Numbered from the stretch's first letter, positions 47,766-60,096 are shown. The stretch: DNA of 64,000 bases from Lepus europaeus (GCF_033115175.1 NC_084850.1:112141939-112205938), one strand, 5' to 3'. The notes: generated by a model from the sequence alone, not told the origin. Numbers and translations: made by a program.

Positions 47766-48078
47766 TACATCATCAAGTTAGTTTTTCTTTTCAAAATTTC
47801 ACAAAACATAGTTCTCTTTTGTTAATATGATATCCTAACAACCTTAGAAATCTTATAATTCTTAAATGAAATATGATTTCCAATCATCTGAACTATTTTT
47901 TCTCATTAGAATAATTTTCATAGCTTGGTATCCAGAAATCACCTAGTTTCAAATATTTTTCTCAACAGCATCAAACAAATAATATTCAAATATTGAAAGA
48001 TGGGGAAAAAAAGCAACATTATTCAGTTAAAATGAGCAATAAAAATTTTAAAGAAAGGAAGAAACAAAACACATTTAC

Positions 48079-48250
48079 CTCAATGGTCTTTTTGGTGTAA
48101 ATTTCAGACAGAAGATTAATGTTATTGCTTCTTTCTTGATATTATAAGATTTCTTGATCAGATATAAAGACACACAGGATGTCAAGTTAGACTTCATATT
48201 TTCAGATTCATATAGAATTTCATATTCAAATTCATATCTTTTAGGTATTT
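48079..48250 (-). CDS. CFAP47: CFAP47 exon C
   Basis: This 172 bp exon has acceptor gattttcttag and donor gtaaatgt. It starts in phase 1 and ends in phase 2. It encodes about 57 residues with an acidic-aromatic segment (RYEFEYEILYESEN) and then alternating hydrophobic strands ending ITLIFCLKFTPKRPL. The 'LKFTP.RPL' signature is typical of ASH/MSP-like beta-sandwich repeats in ciliary Hydin-family proteins. Two mariner-like repeats sit near it on either side (47655-47765 and 48395-48525) but do not touch the exon. Confidence 0.84.
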
Positions 48251-48394
48251 CTAAGAAAATCAAGATGAAAATATGCTTCAATTAATTAATATGCAGATAT
48301 TGGGCATCAAGTTAATCATAAATGGATAGTTAGATGAAGGATGAGATTATGTGTTAGTTTTGTACCATAATGCCTACTGAATTGCCAGGTAATA

Positions 48395-48525
48395 TGAGAA
48401 GCCTTCAAAAAGTGTATTTTGAAATGTGTATATTTAAAAAATATGCATGAATTTCAAAACTTTTTGCACCAAATAAATTTGTATTATAGTTCAGTTTTCC
48501 ATGAACCTCTCAAAGTCCCCCTGTA
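48395..48525. mobile_element. Mariner-like MITE copy
   Basis: 'gccttcaaaaagtgtatttt' at the left, core 'ctttttgcaccaaataaatt', right arm 'ttttccatgaacctctcaaa'. One of the best preserved copies of this palindromic element. Confidence 0.6.
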
Positions 48526-49640
48526 TGATAGTGCTTCGTATACTTTTATTAAAAGTTGATAAATATGTGAATGAATAAAAAATAGAAATTAATTATCACC
48601 ATTAGAATCTGTAGAGCAGGAAAAATCAAATGGAAATGAGTAATCAATATTAACCATAATGTAGAAACAATATGATATGTATTCTATATAATGAATTTAT
48701 TAAATGCCTATAGACTTGAAATTTAAAAAGAAAAAGCCTTAAAATTCAATTAAGTTTAAATAATCTGAAACAGTATCTCAAATTACCAGGGCAGAATTTT
48801 CAATTTTTGATACATTTTGTTCAAAGAGTATGCTCTTTATGTTTTAGTTGTGAAGTATTATAGACAATGTCTTTAATAATATTTTATTAACCAGTAGGAT
48901 ACCAGAGTTAAATAATAGAATTTTGTGGACTGCACATGAAAAATATATTAAATCTAGAACTAGCATGTAGGCAAATGGTATAAACATGTATTAAATTTAC
49001 TCCCATTTGCATGTAAAGAGATCAAACAAATTTCAAAGATGTTTGTTGCATGTAGACCATGAAGGAGAGATTAGAGAATCTTGACTTGACTAGGTTCAAA
49101 ACTAAGCTAATTTTAAAGTCTGCCTCTGGTGTATAAAGATGAAAATGATCTTCAAATTATATTGTATTCATTCAGAACTGACAGCTTTCTCTAAGCAATC
49201 CTTACAGACATCTTTTAGAAGAAGTTGATTTTTATTTCTGCTACTGAATTCTAAAAAATAGCTTAACTATGACAAGTTCAAATCGCATTTAATGATTATT
49301 CATCAAATGTATTAATGTACAATGTTGGAGACTGACCCACACACTTTCAAAATCTGTTTTTTTTTCTTTTCCACACATAAAAATGAATCTTTGACCTCCT
49401 AAATGGATTGTTTTCATGCTGTTGACAATATCAGAAATTTGTTTCTCTCAATAACTGTGCATTGTTGTTGCAAAATCAATGTGTCTACATATATAAAGTA
49501 TCTTTGTTCTGAGCATGGTATTTGGCAATGTCCATTAGAAACTCATAATTCACACGGAAAAAATAACATTTAAGAATTTGAATGTTTATGGGAGGTAAAG
49601 TTTCTATTGCATTCAAGTAACATAAAAATATTTTTTAAAA
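48526..49640. other. Unassigned intron sequence
   Basis: AT-rich intron. No exon or repeat recognised. Confidence 0.4.
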
Positions 49641-51285
49641 AGTGCATCTGGGTCCTCTTTTTTTTGGCCAGAATGTTTTGGCTTTCCATGCCTACAATAC
49701 TCTCATGGGCTCTTCAGCCAGATCCAAATGCCTTAAGGGCTGAGTCTGCTGTGTATCCCACTTCCCATGTTGGATCGTTCTCTCCCTTTTTGATTCTATC
49801 AGTTAGTATTAGCAGACACTAATCTTATTTGTGTGATCCCTTTGACTCTTAGACCTATCAGTATGATCAATTATGAACTGAAATTGATCACTTGGACTAG
49901 TGAGATGGCATTGGTACATGCCACCTTAATGGGATTGTATTGGAATCCCCTGGCACATTTCTAACTCCACCATTTGGGGCAAGTCAGATTGAGCATGTCC
50001 CCAATTGTACCTCTCCTCCCTCTCTTATTCCCACTCTTATATTTAACAGAGATCACTTTTCAGTTAAATTTAAACACCTAATAATAATTGTGTGTTAATT
50101 AAAGAGTTCAACCAATAGTATTAACTAGAACAAAAAAATACTAAAATGGATAAAGTATTACATTGTACATCAACAGTCAGGACAAGAGCTGATCAAGTCA
50201 CTATTTCTCATAGTGTCCATTTCACTTCAACAGGTTTCTTTTTTTGTGGTTGGTTAGTTGTCACTGATCAGGGAGAACATATGATATTTGTCTCTCTGGG
50301 ACTGGCTTATTTCACTCAGCATGATGTTTTCCAGATTCCTCCATTTTGTTGCAAATGACCGGATTTCATTGTTTTTTACTGCTGTATAGTATTCTATAGA
50401 GTACATGTCCCATAATTTCTTTATCCAGTCTACTGTTGATGGGCATTTGGGTTGATTCCAGGTCTTAGCCTTTGTGAATTGAGCTGCAATAAACAATGTG
50501 CAGACAGCTTTTTTGTTTGCCGATTTAATTTCCTTTGGGTAAATTCCAAGGAGTGGGATGGCTGGGTTGTATGATAGGGTTATATCCAGATTTCTGAGGA
50601 ATCTCCAGACTGACTTCCATAGTGGCTTAACCAGTTTGCATTCCCACCAACAGTGGGTTAGTGTCCCATTTTCCCCACATCCTCGCCAGCATCTGTTGTT
50701 CGTAGATTTCTGAATGTGAGCCTTTCTAACTGGGGTGATCTCTGCGAGTGAGATCCCAGTAGAAAGAATGGGCCATCAAAGAAGGAGGTACCTTTCTCTG
50801 AAGGGAGGAGAGAACTTCCACTTTGATTATGACCTTGTCTAAATAAGATTGAAGTCGGCGAACTCAAAAGGCTTCCATAGCCTTGGCAACTCATGACTAG
50901 AGCCTAGGGAGATTACTGACGCCATAAACAAGAGTGTCAATTTGTTAAGTCAACAACTGGAATCACTGTGCACTTATTCCTCATGTGGGATCTCTGTCCT
51001 TAATGTGTTGTCCAATGTGAATTAATGCTATAACTAGTACTCAAACAGTATTTTACACTTTATGTTCTGTGTGGGTGCAAACTGATGAAATCTTTACTTA
51101 ATGTATACTAAATCGATCTTCTGTATATAAAGATAATTGAAAATGAATCTTGATGTGAGTGGAATGGGAGAGGGAGCAGGAAAGGGGAGGGTTGTAGGTG
51201 GGAGGGAAGTTATGGGGGGGAAAGCCATTGTAATCTATAAATTGTACTTTGGAAATTTATATTTACTAAATTAAAGTTCAAAAAA
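49641..51285 (+). mobile_element. Twin-primed (5'-inverted) L1
   Basis: The left part, 49641-50738, is L1 sequence on the minus strand: the 3' UTR start and the end of ORF2, including the reversed 'gtagtattctatagagtaca' and 'tctactgttgatgggcattt'. The right part, 50739-51285, is the remainder of the 3' UTR in plus orientation, ending 'ggaaatttatatttactaaa' with an A-rich tail. The two parts meet in L1 coordinates: the forward part picks up about where the inverted part stops. This is the expected product of twin priming. A short aaaaatat at each side is a weak target-site duplication candidate. Confidence 0.88.
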
Positions 51286-51861
51286 ATATATCTCGTTGTA
51301 GTTGAGATCTGCATCTATTTTTGGCTAATTATTGAAACTTTTATAGGAATGGTGGTGTCATAATTAAACTATGGAATGAGAAGCTCATTTTAGTTTAAGG
51401 AGCATTAACTCCTTGTTGAGGCTTGTCACTATGGCTGTTCTACAAGTAATTCCATTCATACAAAGTCCCATTTGGTACAAAATACAGGATTTTCAGACAG
51501 AAGTCAACGGATAAGGCAAGTAGGAACCCTTTAAATCTGTTTTTCAAACTATACATATATTTTTGTCTGTAACTCAAATGTATTGATACAAATCCCTAAG
51601 GTAGAGGGACAGAATCAGATTTGACATAATTATGATAAATGATTAATTATTGTGTTTCAAAGCTGATATGGTTTCTACATTTTACTTGCAAAGTCATATT
51701 ACTAAGTAAGCAATACACCTTTTGCTCTATTTTTAATTTGGAGAAAATCTATTCAGTCCTTTTATGCAGATTGAGTGGATAAAAATTATATCAGTAAGAT
51801 CAGTGCAAGTTAATTATTGATAAAAATCTATCTTTTATGCTAAACACAGCCCATAAGTTTT
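51286..51861. other. Unassigned intron sequence
   Basis: AT-rich intron between repeats, nothing recognised. Confidence 0.4.
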
Positions 51862-52137
51862 ACAAATTATCCATTTATTTATTTGAGATACAAAGAAAGC
51901 TACAACCTATTGATTCATTCCCAAAATGCATGCAACTGTTGGCCATAGATATGCTGGGCCAAAGTTGGAAGACAAAAATGCAATCCAGGTCTCCCATTTG
52001 GGTGGCAGGAGCCCAATGGGCTGCGTTATCGGGAAGGTAGAGTCAGGAACCTGAGAGGAGTGTAGAGCCCAGGCACTCTGATACAGGTTCTGAGCATCCT
52101 AACTGGCATCTTAACCAGTAGGCCAAATGCCCATCCT
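51862..52137 (-). mobile_element. CSINE, minus, old
   Basis: Decayed reversed copy: ccatttatttatttgagata, tgattcattcccaaaatgca, ggtctcccatttgggtggca, ending cagtaggccaaatgcccatc. Confidence 0.78.
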
Positions 52138-52384
52138 GCTCATCAATTTGTAAAAATGCAGATTTCTGTGCATAAGGCTATTTAGTGTGAGGACATCAAC
52201 AAAGAAGGAAAATAATGATGGTAACAGTGGAGAAATTGCCTGTTGCCTCAGTTACTGTGACAGCAGCAGTCTATGTGTTGCTGTTTAACAGACTGGCGGC
52301 CAGAGGAAAGGGCTCCCATGCATGGGGGATGAGGAGTTTGAGTTTGATGAGGCAATGAACATGTGAAATAAAAGTCATCAACAT

Positions 52385-52728
52385 GGGGACAGTACTGAGG
52401 TGTAGTGTGTAAAGTGCCAGCATCCCATATGCGTGCTGATTCATGTCCCAGCTGCTCCACTTCCAATCCAGCTCTCTCCTAATGCACCTGAGAAAGCAGT
52501 AGAAGATGGCCCAAGTCCTTGGGACCCCACATCCATGTGGGAGATCCGGAAGAAGTTCCAGGCTCCTGAATTCAAATCAGCCCAGCTCTGGCCATTGTGG
52601 CCATTTGGGGAGTGAACCAGTGGATGGAAGATCTCGATCTTTCTCTTGATCCTCTCTCTCTCTCTCTCTCTTTCTGCTACTGCCTCTCTATAATTCTTTC
52701 AAATAAATAATAATAAATCTTTAAAAAT
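52385..52728 (+). mobile_element. CSINE, plus
   Basis: ggggacagtactgaggtgta head, tgctgattcatgtcccagct, CT tract with an inserted 'gatctttctcttgat', tail caaataaataataataaat. Confidence 0.9.
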
Positions 52729-53149
52729 ATTTAAAAATGCATTAAAGTGCAGGTTTCTGAAAAATGTGTCCCAATAATTATTTTTTCCTATAATACACGT
52801 AACAGCTTCAAAGATAAAAGTCAACAGAACTTGGAACTACAGTAGCAAATTCATTATTGGAAGAAAATTCTATTCTTCTCTAGGAGACACCTGAGGGAGT
52901 GTTGTCAATAAAGTATTGAACAGGAATTTCCATCTCTCATTCCCTCACAGAAACACTAATTTTAGAAACATTAGTAGATAAAAATACCTTCATAAGAGTT
53001 CCAGAATTCAGCCCATACAGCTCAGTGCTGAGAGAAAGTCCTTCAACTCAGGAGTTGTCAAATGAGGGGACAAAGAGTAAAGCATACATTCAATCTTGCC
53101 ATAGGTCTTATTGTTTGGCCTGCCCCCTTGGACCCTGGTTCCTCCAGGC

Positions 53150-53600
53150 ACCAGGCCTACACTGAGACACATAATTAAACTGTCAAAAGCCAAAAGCAAA
53201 GATAGTTTTGAAATAGCAAGAGAAAATGGACTCATCACAAAAGTGGACCTCCATAAGACTATGATATCTCAGTAGAAATTTTGTAGGCTAATGAAAGTGG
53301 TATAGTATATTCAAAACATTGAGAAAAAATTATAACCAAAGAACTATATATGACAAAACTGTTCTTTACAAATGAAAAACATATAAAGACTCTCCAAGAA
53401 AAAAGTAAACTTGAACTGTCACTACTAGACTTGCTTTGTGTGAAGTACTAATAGAGAGTTCAACTTGAAATCAAAGTATACTCATCAGCAATACAAAAAC
53501 ATGACATTATAAACCTCATTGGTAAAAGTAAATATATAAACAAATGTAGAATGATGTAATACTATATAATGGTACATAAATCAGTTTTAATATTGGCAAA
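53150..53600 (+). mobile_element. Ancient L1 ORF1 3' region, plus
   Basis: 'aattaaactgtcaaaagcca' and 'gactatgatatctcagtaga' followed by 'agactctccaagaaaaaagt' match the ORF1-to-ORF2 region of old L1s. Decayed, no frame. Confidence 0.6.
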
Positions 53601-54212
53601 AAAGTTAAAATATATTTACAATAACTACAGCCACAAAAAGGGCTATTCAATTCCTAATAAAAATAAAAAATGACTTCTATCATCAGTAACTTGAAGTGTG
53701 TATAGGCAACTAGTAAAATTTTTTTGTACACAAGTGAAGTTCTTATCTACTCAGAATAGACAGTTTTCTATCTTTTGATGTAATGATTATTGTGCTTATA
53801 TTTTGAATGGATTTCTTTTTGTCACTGCCTCCCTTTCTCTAAAAATTTTTGTGAACTACTGATGAAGATTTGACCTCAAATAAATTTTCTGGCTATGGCC
53901 TAATTCATGATTATGGGGAAGGTAGGGTGATATGGGTTGATTTAAATAGTACAGATATATTAATACAACAGGTCGAATAGATAATGTTTTGATTCCCTTA
54001 ACAACAGAGTCTATGTCTTGCTATATTTTTTATCATCTCTGGGGTTGGGCAATAATACCTGGTAGCAAATATGCTTGCTCCATTGTTGTTAAATGATAAA
54101 GATATTAAAGTGATGAATCGGAGTGAACACAGCAGAGAGGTCCTTGTCTTTTCATTTTACAAGGTTTGGTAGTTTTGTTGGACTCAAGGAACAGATATGA
54201 TAAAGATAAAGA

Positions 54213-54893
54213 GAGAATGTTGATGAAGATGAAGATGATGACAATGATGATTCTGATGATGAGGAAACTGAAGAAAAAAGCCAATGAAGAAAGCCATACA
54301 TGATACCCCAGCCAAAAATGCACAAAAATCAAACCAGAATGGAAAAGACCCAAAACCATCAACACCAAGATCAAAAGGTCAAGAGTCCTTCAAGAAACAG
54401 GAAACATCTAAAAATACCAAAATGATCTAGTTCTGCAGAAGACATTAAGGAAAGCATGCAAAAAGAAAGCATAGAAAAAGGTGATGGTCTCTTCTCAAAG
54501 TGGAAGACAAATTCATCAATTATGTTGCTTCCGATGACTGACCAAGAGGCTATTCAAGATCTTTGGCAGTGGAAGAAGTCCCCTTAAGAAAATAGTTTAA
54601 TCAGTTTGTTAAAATTTTCCATCTTATTTCATTTCTGTAACAGTGGTAGCTGGCTGTCCTTTTTATCATGCAGAGTGAGAACTTTCCCTACCATGTTTGA
54701 TAAATGTCCAGGCCAATGTGTTGTCCAAAATGCCTGCTTAGTTTTAAAGATGGAATACCACCCTTTGCTTGGTTTTAAGTATGTGTGAAATGTTATGACA
54801 GGGCACAGTAGTAGCAGTGGTCAGACGTAGAAATGGTGGGGAGACAAAAACATACATGTGAAATAAACTCAGTATTTTAATAAAGTAAAAAAA
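54213..54893 (+). pseudogene. NPM1: NPM1 (nucleophosmin) processed pseudogene, 5' truncated
   Basis: Intronless plus-strand copy of the 3' half of NPM1 mRNA. The acidic stretch encoding Asp/Glu runs lies at about 54219-54275. Reading through frame breaks, the sequence then shows [24 protein letters not shown], and the ending MTDQEAIQDLWQW near 54535-54575. The 3' UTR follows, with 'ttttccatcttatttcatt', 'gatgatgttatgacaggg'-like patches, AATAAA at 54879-54884, then an A-rich tail. In-frame stops (for example after EEKSQ) and lost bases show it is not coding. Poly(A) tail, lack of introns and 5' truncation fit L1-mediated retroposition. The left boundary is uncertain; sequence from about 54090 may also belong. 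Confidence 0.88.
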
Positions 54894-54899
54894 GAGAAA

Positions 54900-55354
54900 G
54901 AGGCGGATGGGAAGAGAATCTTAGAATTATTACCTTCTATATATCAAGTTTACTTAAAGAAGCCTATGTTAGGGAAGAAGGGAAAAACATGGGAAGGGAA
55001 AGGAAGGGAAAAACATAGGGAAAAAAAAAATCTCAGCTTCAATCCGCCTCTTCCATCATAACTTGCCATAGGATGAAAGCAACATATCAGTGACATTTAG
55101 GGAAAAGATAGCAGACGAGCAGATGGGCAGACCCTTTTCCTTTTTTTCCCAATGTCTTGAGTCCAAGATTCACACTTTTTTCTCCCTCATTGTATGGGTT
55201 GTTTGTCCCTGCAGAAAATCTACAACTGACCAGTTTGGCATGAATGCACTCATGGTGAAAGACATAAGCCCAAATGGGTCCAAAGATCCTAGTCAACTTT
55301 CCAATTCATCCTTAGAATTAACAAAACTAGCGTAATTTATTTCTATCTATTTCT
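54900..55354. other. Unassigned intron sequence
   Basis: Purine-rich beginning (ggaagggaaaggaagggaaa) then unique-looking sequence. Overlapping frames on both strands at 55087-55335 have no recognisable motif or splice context. Confidence 0.4.
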
Positions 55355-55658
55355 TTTTTTAAAAGATTTATTTATTTATTTGAAAGCCAGAGTTACACAG
55401 AGAGAGGTCTTCCATCTGCTGGTTCACTCCCCAGTTGGCCACAATGGCTGGAGCTGTGCGGATCTGAAGCCAGGAGCTTCTTCTGGGTCTCCCATGTGGG
55501 TTCAGGGGCCCAAGGACTTGGGCCATCCTTCACTGTTTTCCCAGGCCATAGCATAGAGCTGGATCAGAAATGGAGTAGCCGGGACACGAACCAGCACCCA
55601 TATGGGATGCCGGCACTGCAGGTGGGGCTTTAACAGCTATGCCACAGCGCCAGCTCCC
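55355..55658 (-). mobile_element. CSINE, minus
   Basis: Canonical reversed copy: aaaagatttatttatttatt, ctggttcactccccagttgg, gggacacgaaccagcaccca, ending atgccacagcgccagctccc. ctatttct flanks both ends. Confidence 0.94.
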
Positions 55659-56530
55659 TGCCTATTTCTATATTTGATTTTCAGTTGGCTTTAAACTCAG
55701 ATGTGAGAAGATAATTTGGTGATTGATTGTCACTCCTAAATCCCTAGCAGGGTCCAAGCCAAACTTTAGTACTTTAATTTTCACCATAAAGGATTTAAGA
55801 GATAGTAGGAAGCAAGAAAAATTGAATAGAGAATAAAACTGTTTTGGACATTATTTAATGTGCTGTGTAAACTGTAATTAAATTACACATGAGGGGGAAG
55901 GAGCGGGCATTATTTTGTCTATTGCAAAGACAAATGGAATTCAGACTTTCTGGTCAGATTTGTGCCTTCATAACATAATACATTGGGAAGGAGGGGCAAG
56001 TAGGAAGACAGAGAGAGTGCAAGCATTGGTTATGCTCTTGGAATATGGGCAGGGAAAGGAACCAAGTTATTGCTACATGCCTTTAAGGAGAGGATGAGGT
56101 CAGTTTACAATTATTCAGGCACCAAGGAGACAGGGAAAATGTTGAAGATGAGAGGGGGTTTATCTAGTCTCCTTATGTATAGTAACAGCTCAAGAGAACA
56201 AAAAAGAAGAATCACAAATTAAAATATATTTAATCAAAAAATAGATGAGCTTATTGAGTTTGGTCATATTGATCAGATAAAAAAAGATATTTTAAAGAGA
56301 AATAAAGGTAAAGATGAGCCCATAAACCTTCCATATAGTTATTTTCAATATTAAACATTCTTTTCTGTCATTAAAGGAAATTAAGCAGCACAATAAGTAC
56401 CATATCAAAAGTCATATTTTCAAGAGTTGTTTGAGAAGATTGCTTACTTAATACAAGTTTCAAAGTTCCAAAAGTGATGTGGTAGCTTTCTTAAGGCCCT
56501 GATTATTTAGGATGAAGTGAATTTTTTAAT
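55659..56530. other. Unassigned intron sequence
   Basis: Includes a less AT-rich block (55890-56160). No gene or named repeat recognised. Confidence 0.4.
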
Positions 56531-56639
56531 ACATTTTAGTTGATTTATAATATTAGAATTACAGTTTCTTTAGTTTGCAACCTGCTAAGAGTACAGCGTA
56601 TGCAATTTAAATTAGCAAGTCATATTAAAAGGGTTCCTA

Positions 56640-57715
56640 TGTACAAGCATTTTTATCTTACCTTATGCTTAGTGTTGCATATCTACCATTTTAATAAGTA
56701 TTTAATGGCACAATGCAATATTGCTAACCATAGGCAGTATGATATCTACAGATCTCTAGAAATTATTCATATTGCACCATAGAAACGTTATACCCACTGA
56801 ACAAATGCTTTCCATTGCCTGCAGACACTGAAACCACCACCCCACTCTGTTTCTATGAGTTTGACTATTTAAAATTCACAACTTAAACAGTATTATATAG
56901 TATCAGTCTTTCTGTGATTGGCTTATTTCAATTAGTATAATATTCTCCAGGTTCATCATGTTTTTACCTATTATAGAAATACTATTTTCTTAATGGTTAA
57001 ATACTACTCCTTTATACACACACACACACACACAGTTTTCTTTGCTCATTCATCTACTGATGGATATTTAGGTTGTTCCCATATCTTGACTGTTTTGACT
57101 ACTTTCAATGAACATGTGAGTAACAGATATCTCTGTGAGATCATGATTTCAATTGTTTTAGATAAGTATCCACAAGTGGAATTGCTAGATCATATTGTAG
57201 TTCTGATTTTCATTTTTAAAGGAGCCATCATACTGTCTTCTGTAGTAGGCGTGCCAACTTATATTCTCACCAAATTTTTGTATAGTCTTGCCAATATTTG
57301 TTCTTTTCTTAAAAAAAAAATAGCTATGCTGACAGGTGTGAGGTGATGCCTCATTGTGGTTTTGAATTGTGTTGCCCTGATGACTAGTGATGTTTAGCAT
57401 TTTCACATATAGTTCCTGCCTGGCTATTTTCTTTGCAGAAACATTAATTCAAGTCTTTAGTCTATTTTAAATTAGGTTATTAGATTTTTTAAATTATTGA
57501 GTTGTAGGAGGTTTTTTTTTTTTTATGGATTTCAGAGATTAACCCCTTAGCACAGTTTCATGGCTGCCTTTTCCCACTTGTTGATTGTTTCCTTTGCTGT
57601 GAAGTTTTTGAGTTTGTTGCATTTCCATTCATTTCTTTTTTATTTTATTGTGTGTGCGTTTGGTGTTATATCCATGAAATCATTGTAAGACCGATGTCAT
57701 GAGAAGACCCTGTGC
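56640..57715 (-). mobile_element. Ancient L1 3' end, minus (sense to CFAP47)
   Basis: Reversed 3' UTR ('accatagaaacgttataccc', 'gactatttaaaattcacaac') and reversed ORF2 end ('catctactgatggatattta', 'tgacaggtgtgaggtgatgc', 'cttttcccacttgttgattg'). An (AC)n run lies at 57015-57034. No frame survives. Confidence 0.7.
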
Positions 57716-57969
57716 TGAGGAAGGATTTCTGACAAAAGGGTGTCCTGAACGTCCCTAGTGGCTTTGGTGCATCTGCTTCCACATTAAGAATCTTTCGTTT
57801 AGTTTCTGTGGTCTCACAAAGAGAATTTGTCTACAGATTGCTGTGGCATTGACATGCCTGTGGGTGAAAGGGGGCTCCACAGCTCCCCTCTCTGCTATAT
57901 TGCTGACATTACTCAGTGTTATATTATTTATTTCAAGTGACCCACCACATATTTGGAGAGTTTACACAA

Positions 57970-58310
57970 AGGTTGAGTATCACTTATCCAAAATGCTTAG
58001 AATGAGAAGTGTTTCAGATTTTGGTTACTGCTGGATTTTGCGATATTTTCATATATATAATTAGGTTTCTTGGGGATGAGACTCAAATCTAAACGCCACA
58101 TTCATTTATGTTTCATATATAATTCAGACATACAGCTCAAAGGTAATTTTATATAGTATTTTCAGAGTGCCTATATTTTGAATGCAACCTATCACATGAG
58201 GTCAGGTGTGAAATTTTTCCACTTGTGGTATCATGTTGGCACTCAAAAAGTTTAAGATTTTGGAGCATTTCAGATATTGAATTTTCAGATTAGGGATACT
58301 CAACCTGTAA
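57970..58310. mobile_element. DNA transposon fossil with terminal inverted repeats
   Basis: The left end ggttgagtatcacttatcc and the right end ggatactcaacctg (preceded by ttcagattag) are inverted copies of one another. The interior has 'agaagtgtttcagattttgg', 'ttcatttatgtttcatatat' and 'aggtaattttatatagta'. The layout matches a common mammalian pogo/Tc1-type nonautonomous element; I do not name the family. Confidence 0.7.
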
Positions 58311-58834
58311 CATATTTTAAATTGTTTGACTTGTAAAAAATGAGATACAATTTTATATGAAAAGTTGGAATGTAATATAAATGCATACAATACAGTTTAT
58401 AATACAGATTTTACCTGAGTATTATATCAATGTTACTTTTTCTATTGATTTAACTAAACAAGCAAGCAACAACAACAACAAAAAGATTCAAGGTTTTATT
58501 TCTAAATTTTAACCTCCTAGTAATGACTTTAATCATATTCCTTAAATCAGAAAAAGAGAATGAAGAAATTAAACTGAAAGGAAGAGGAAAGTATGTTACT
58601 GTCATTTTTTTCTCATTGTTGACAGAATCATAATCTATGTCTTATAAAACCAGTAATAACCGTAATTGTCAATTTTTAGCTAATAACTATGTTAAGACAA
58701 AAAATATGACAACTAACCACTCCTTAAGCACTAATTTGAATGCTATATTGGAAATGAAAAAAGAGATCTTGCAATTCAAGAAGACTGAGTTTATATAATT
58801 ATCATTTTTTATGTTCATGTTGTGGTTCTCTTAC
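58311..58834. other. Unassigned intron sequence
   Basis: AT-rich; a (CAA)n run at 58466-58480. No repeat recognised up to the exon B donor. Confidence 0.4.
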
Positions 58835-58987
58835 CTTGGCAATCTCCATAGACGTTGCCTGGCTTTTTTTTCGGAATCACTAAAAATTCCATCAAGTCTG
58901 GGGTAGGCTCTAGTCCAAAAAAATTACCAATCAGTGTTACTTCTACTGTTTCTTCTATCCATTTCCTCGATTGACATTTTATGGTAA
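58835..58987 (-). CDS. CFAP47: CFAP47 exon B
   Basis: This 153 bp exon has acceptor ttctgttttgtag and donor gtaagaga. It enters and leaves in phase 1. It encodes about 51 residues, including the short beta-strand-like runs EETVEVTLIGNFFGLEPTP and MEFLVIPKKKPG. Alternating hydrophobic positions with a G.FFG turn fit the start of a new ASH-like domain. The frame is open from splice site to splice site and joins exon A and exon C with no phase conflict. The next intron downstream is 10.6 kb and carries a twin-primed L1 and the NPM1 pseudogene. Confidence 0.84.
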
Positions 58988-59039
58988 CTACAAAACAGAA
59001 AATTTTCCAGTTAATTTGACTACTTCCTTTGGCATAAGT

Positions 59040-59785
59040 TAATTTGTCATTGCACTTGGCCTTAACATATACTCATACATGCAATATCTATACATATTGA
59101 CATTTTGGAAGCAAATAAGGAGATTAACATGTAAAAATAGCATATCAAAAGATAAATCTGTAAGACACATAGTACATTATAAAAGTTTATATTAGCGTGT
59201 AGAAATTGGCTTAAATTCTGACATAGTTATATCAATAACTAGGTGGCAGTTTCTAACTTTTTAAAATCTTTCTGTTCAATGTGATAATACTTTTATGATA
59301 ATATACTAAATGCCTTCAAATATTTTTTAAAAAATAAATGTTATAATTTATTCTTTGAGAGCATTTTAAAATATCTTCAAATTGATTATGTATTACAGAT
59401 ATCTTAAAATTGATATTTAAATTATTTAGTTACAACATTTAAAATTCATTTTTAGTTATGTTTAAATTTATAAAATATACCTTTTAATAGCTAAAAATAA
59501 AATTGCAATGAGTTATTTAAAATTAGGATTAAATCTGATCAAATATTAATAGTATATAGCATTAAATATTTATATACATTTAAATTACTATATTTTCATA
59601 TTTCATGTGTGTGAAGTTATCAGTGATCTTTTGAGCCTTCAAAATATTATTTTTTGTATGATTACTAATTATATAAAGAATGTATTCATACATTCCTTTG
59701 ACATTACATCCATAATACTATGAGGCCATGTGTACTTCAATCCACATAAATAAGAATATTATTTGTCCCAAATACATTATTTATT
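59040..59785. other. Unassigned very AT-rich intron sequence
   Basis: Strongly AT-rich, nothing recognised. Confidence 0.4.
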
Positions 59786-60096
59786 ATTTTTTCTATGATT
59801 TATTTGAAAGGCAGAGCAACAGAGGAAGAGACAGAGAAATCTTCCGTTTGCTGATTCAATCCTTAAATGCTTGCAGCAGCCAGGCCTGGGAAAGGCTGAA
59901 GCTAGAAGCTAGGAACTCCATTAGGGTCTCCTACATCGGTGGCAGGGAGTTGGTACTTGAGCCATCATTTGCTGCCTTTCAAGCTGTATTGAAAGTAGAG
60001 GTGGAGGCGGGGTTTGAACTGGGAACCCACTCAGATATGGGATGTAGGCATCCCAAGTGATGGTTAAACTGCTATACCGCAACATGCATCTTGCGT
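59786..60096 (-). mobile_element. CSINE, minus, old
   Basis: Reversed copy: tgatttatttgaaaggcaga, ttgctgattcaatccttaaa, gcctttcaagctgtattgaa, ending 'taaactgctataccgcaac'. Well decayed. Confidence 0.85.

Noticed and set aside
55087..55335. 81-codon plus frame and 69-codon minus frame overlapping each other
   Set aside because: No motif or exon borders; the minus frame lacks an acceptor/donor pair compatible with the phase 1 junction between CFAP47 exons B and C.
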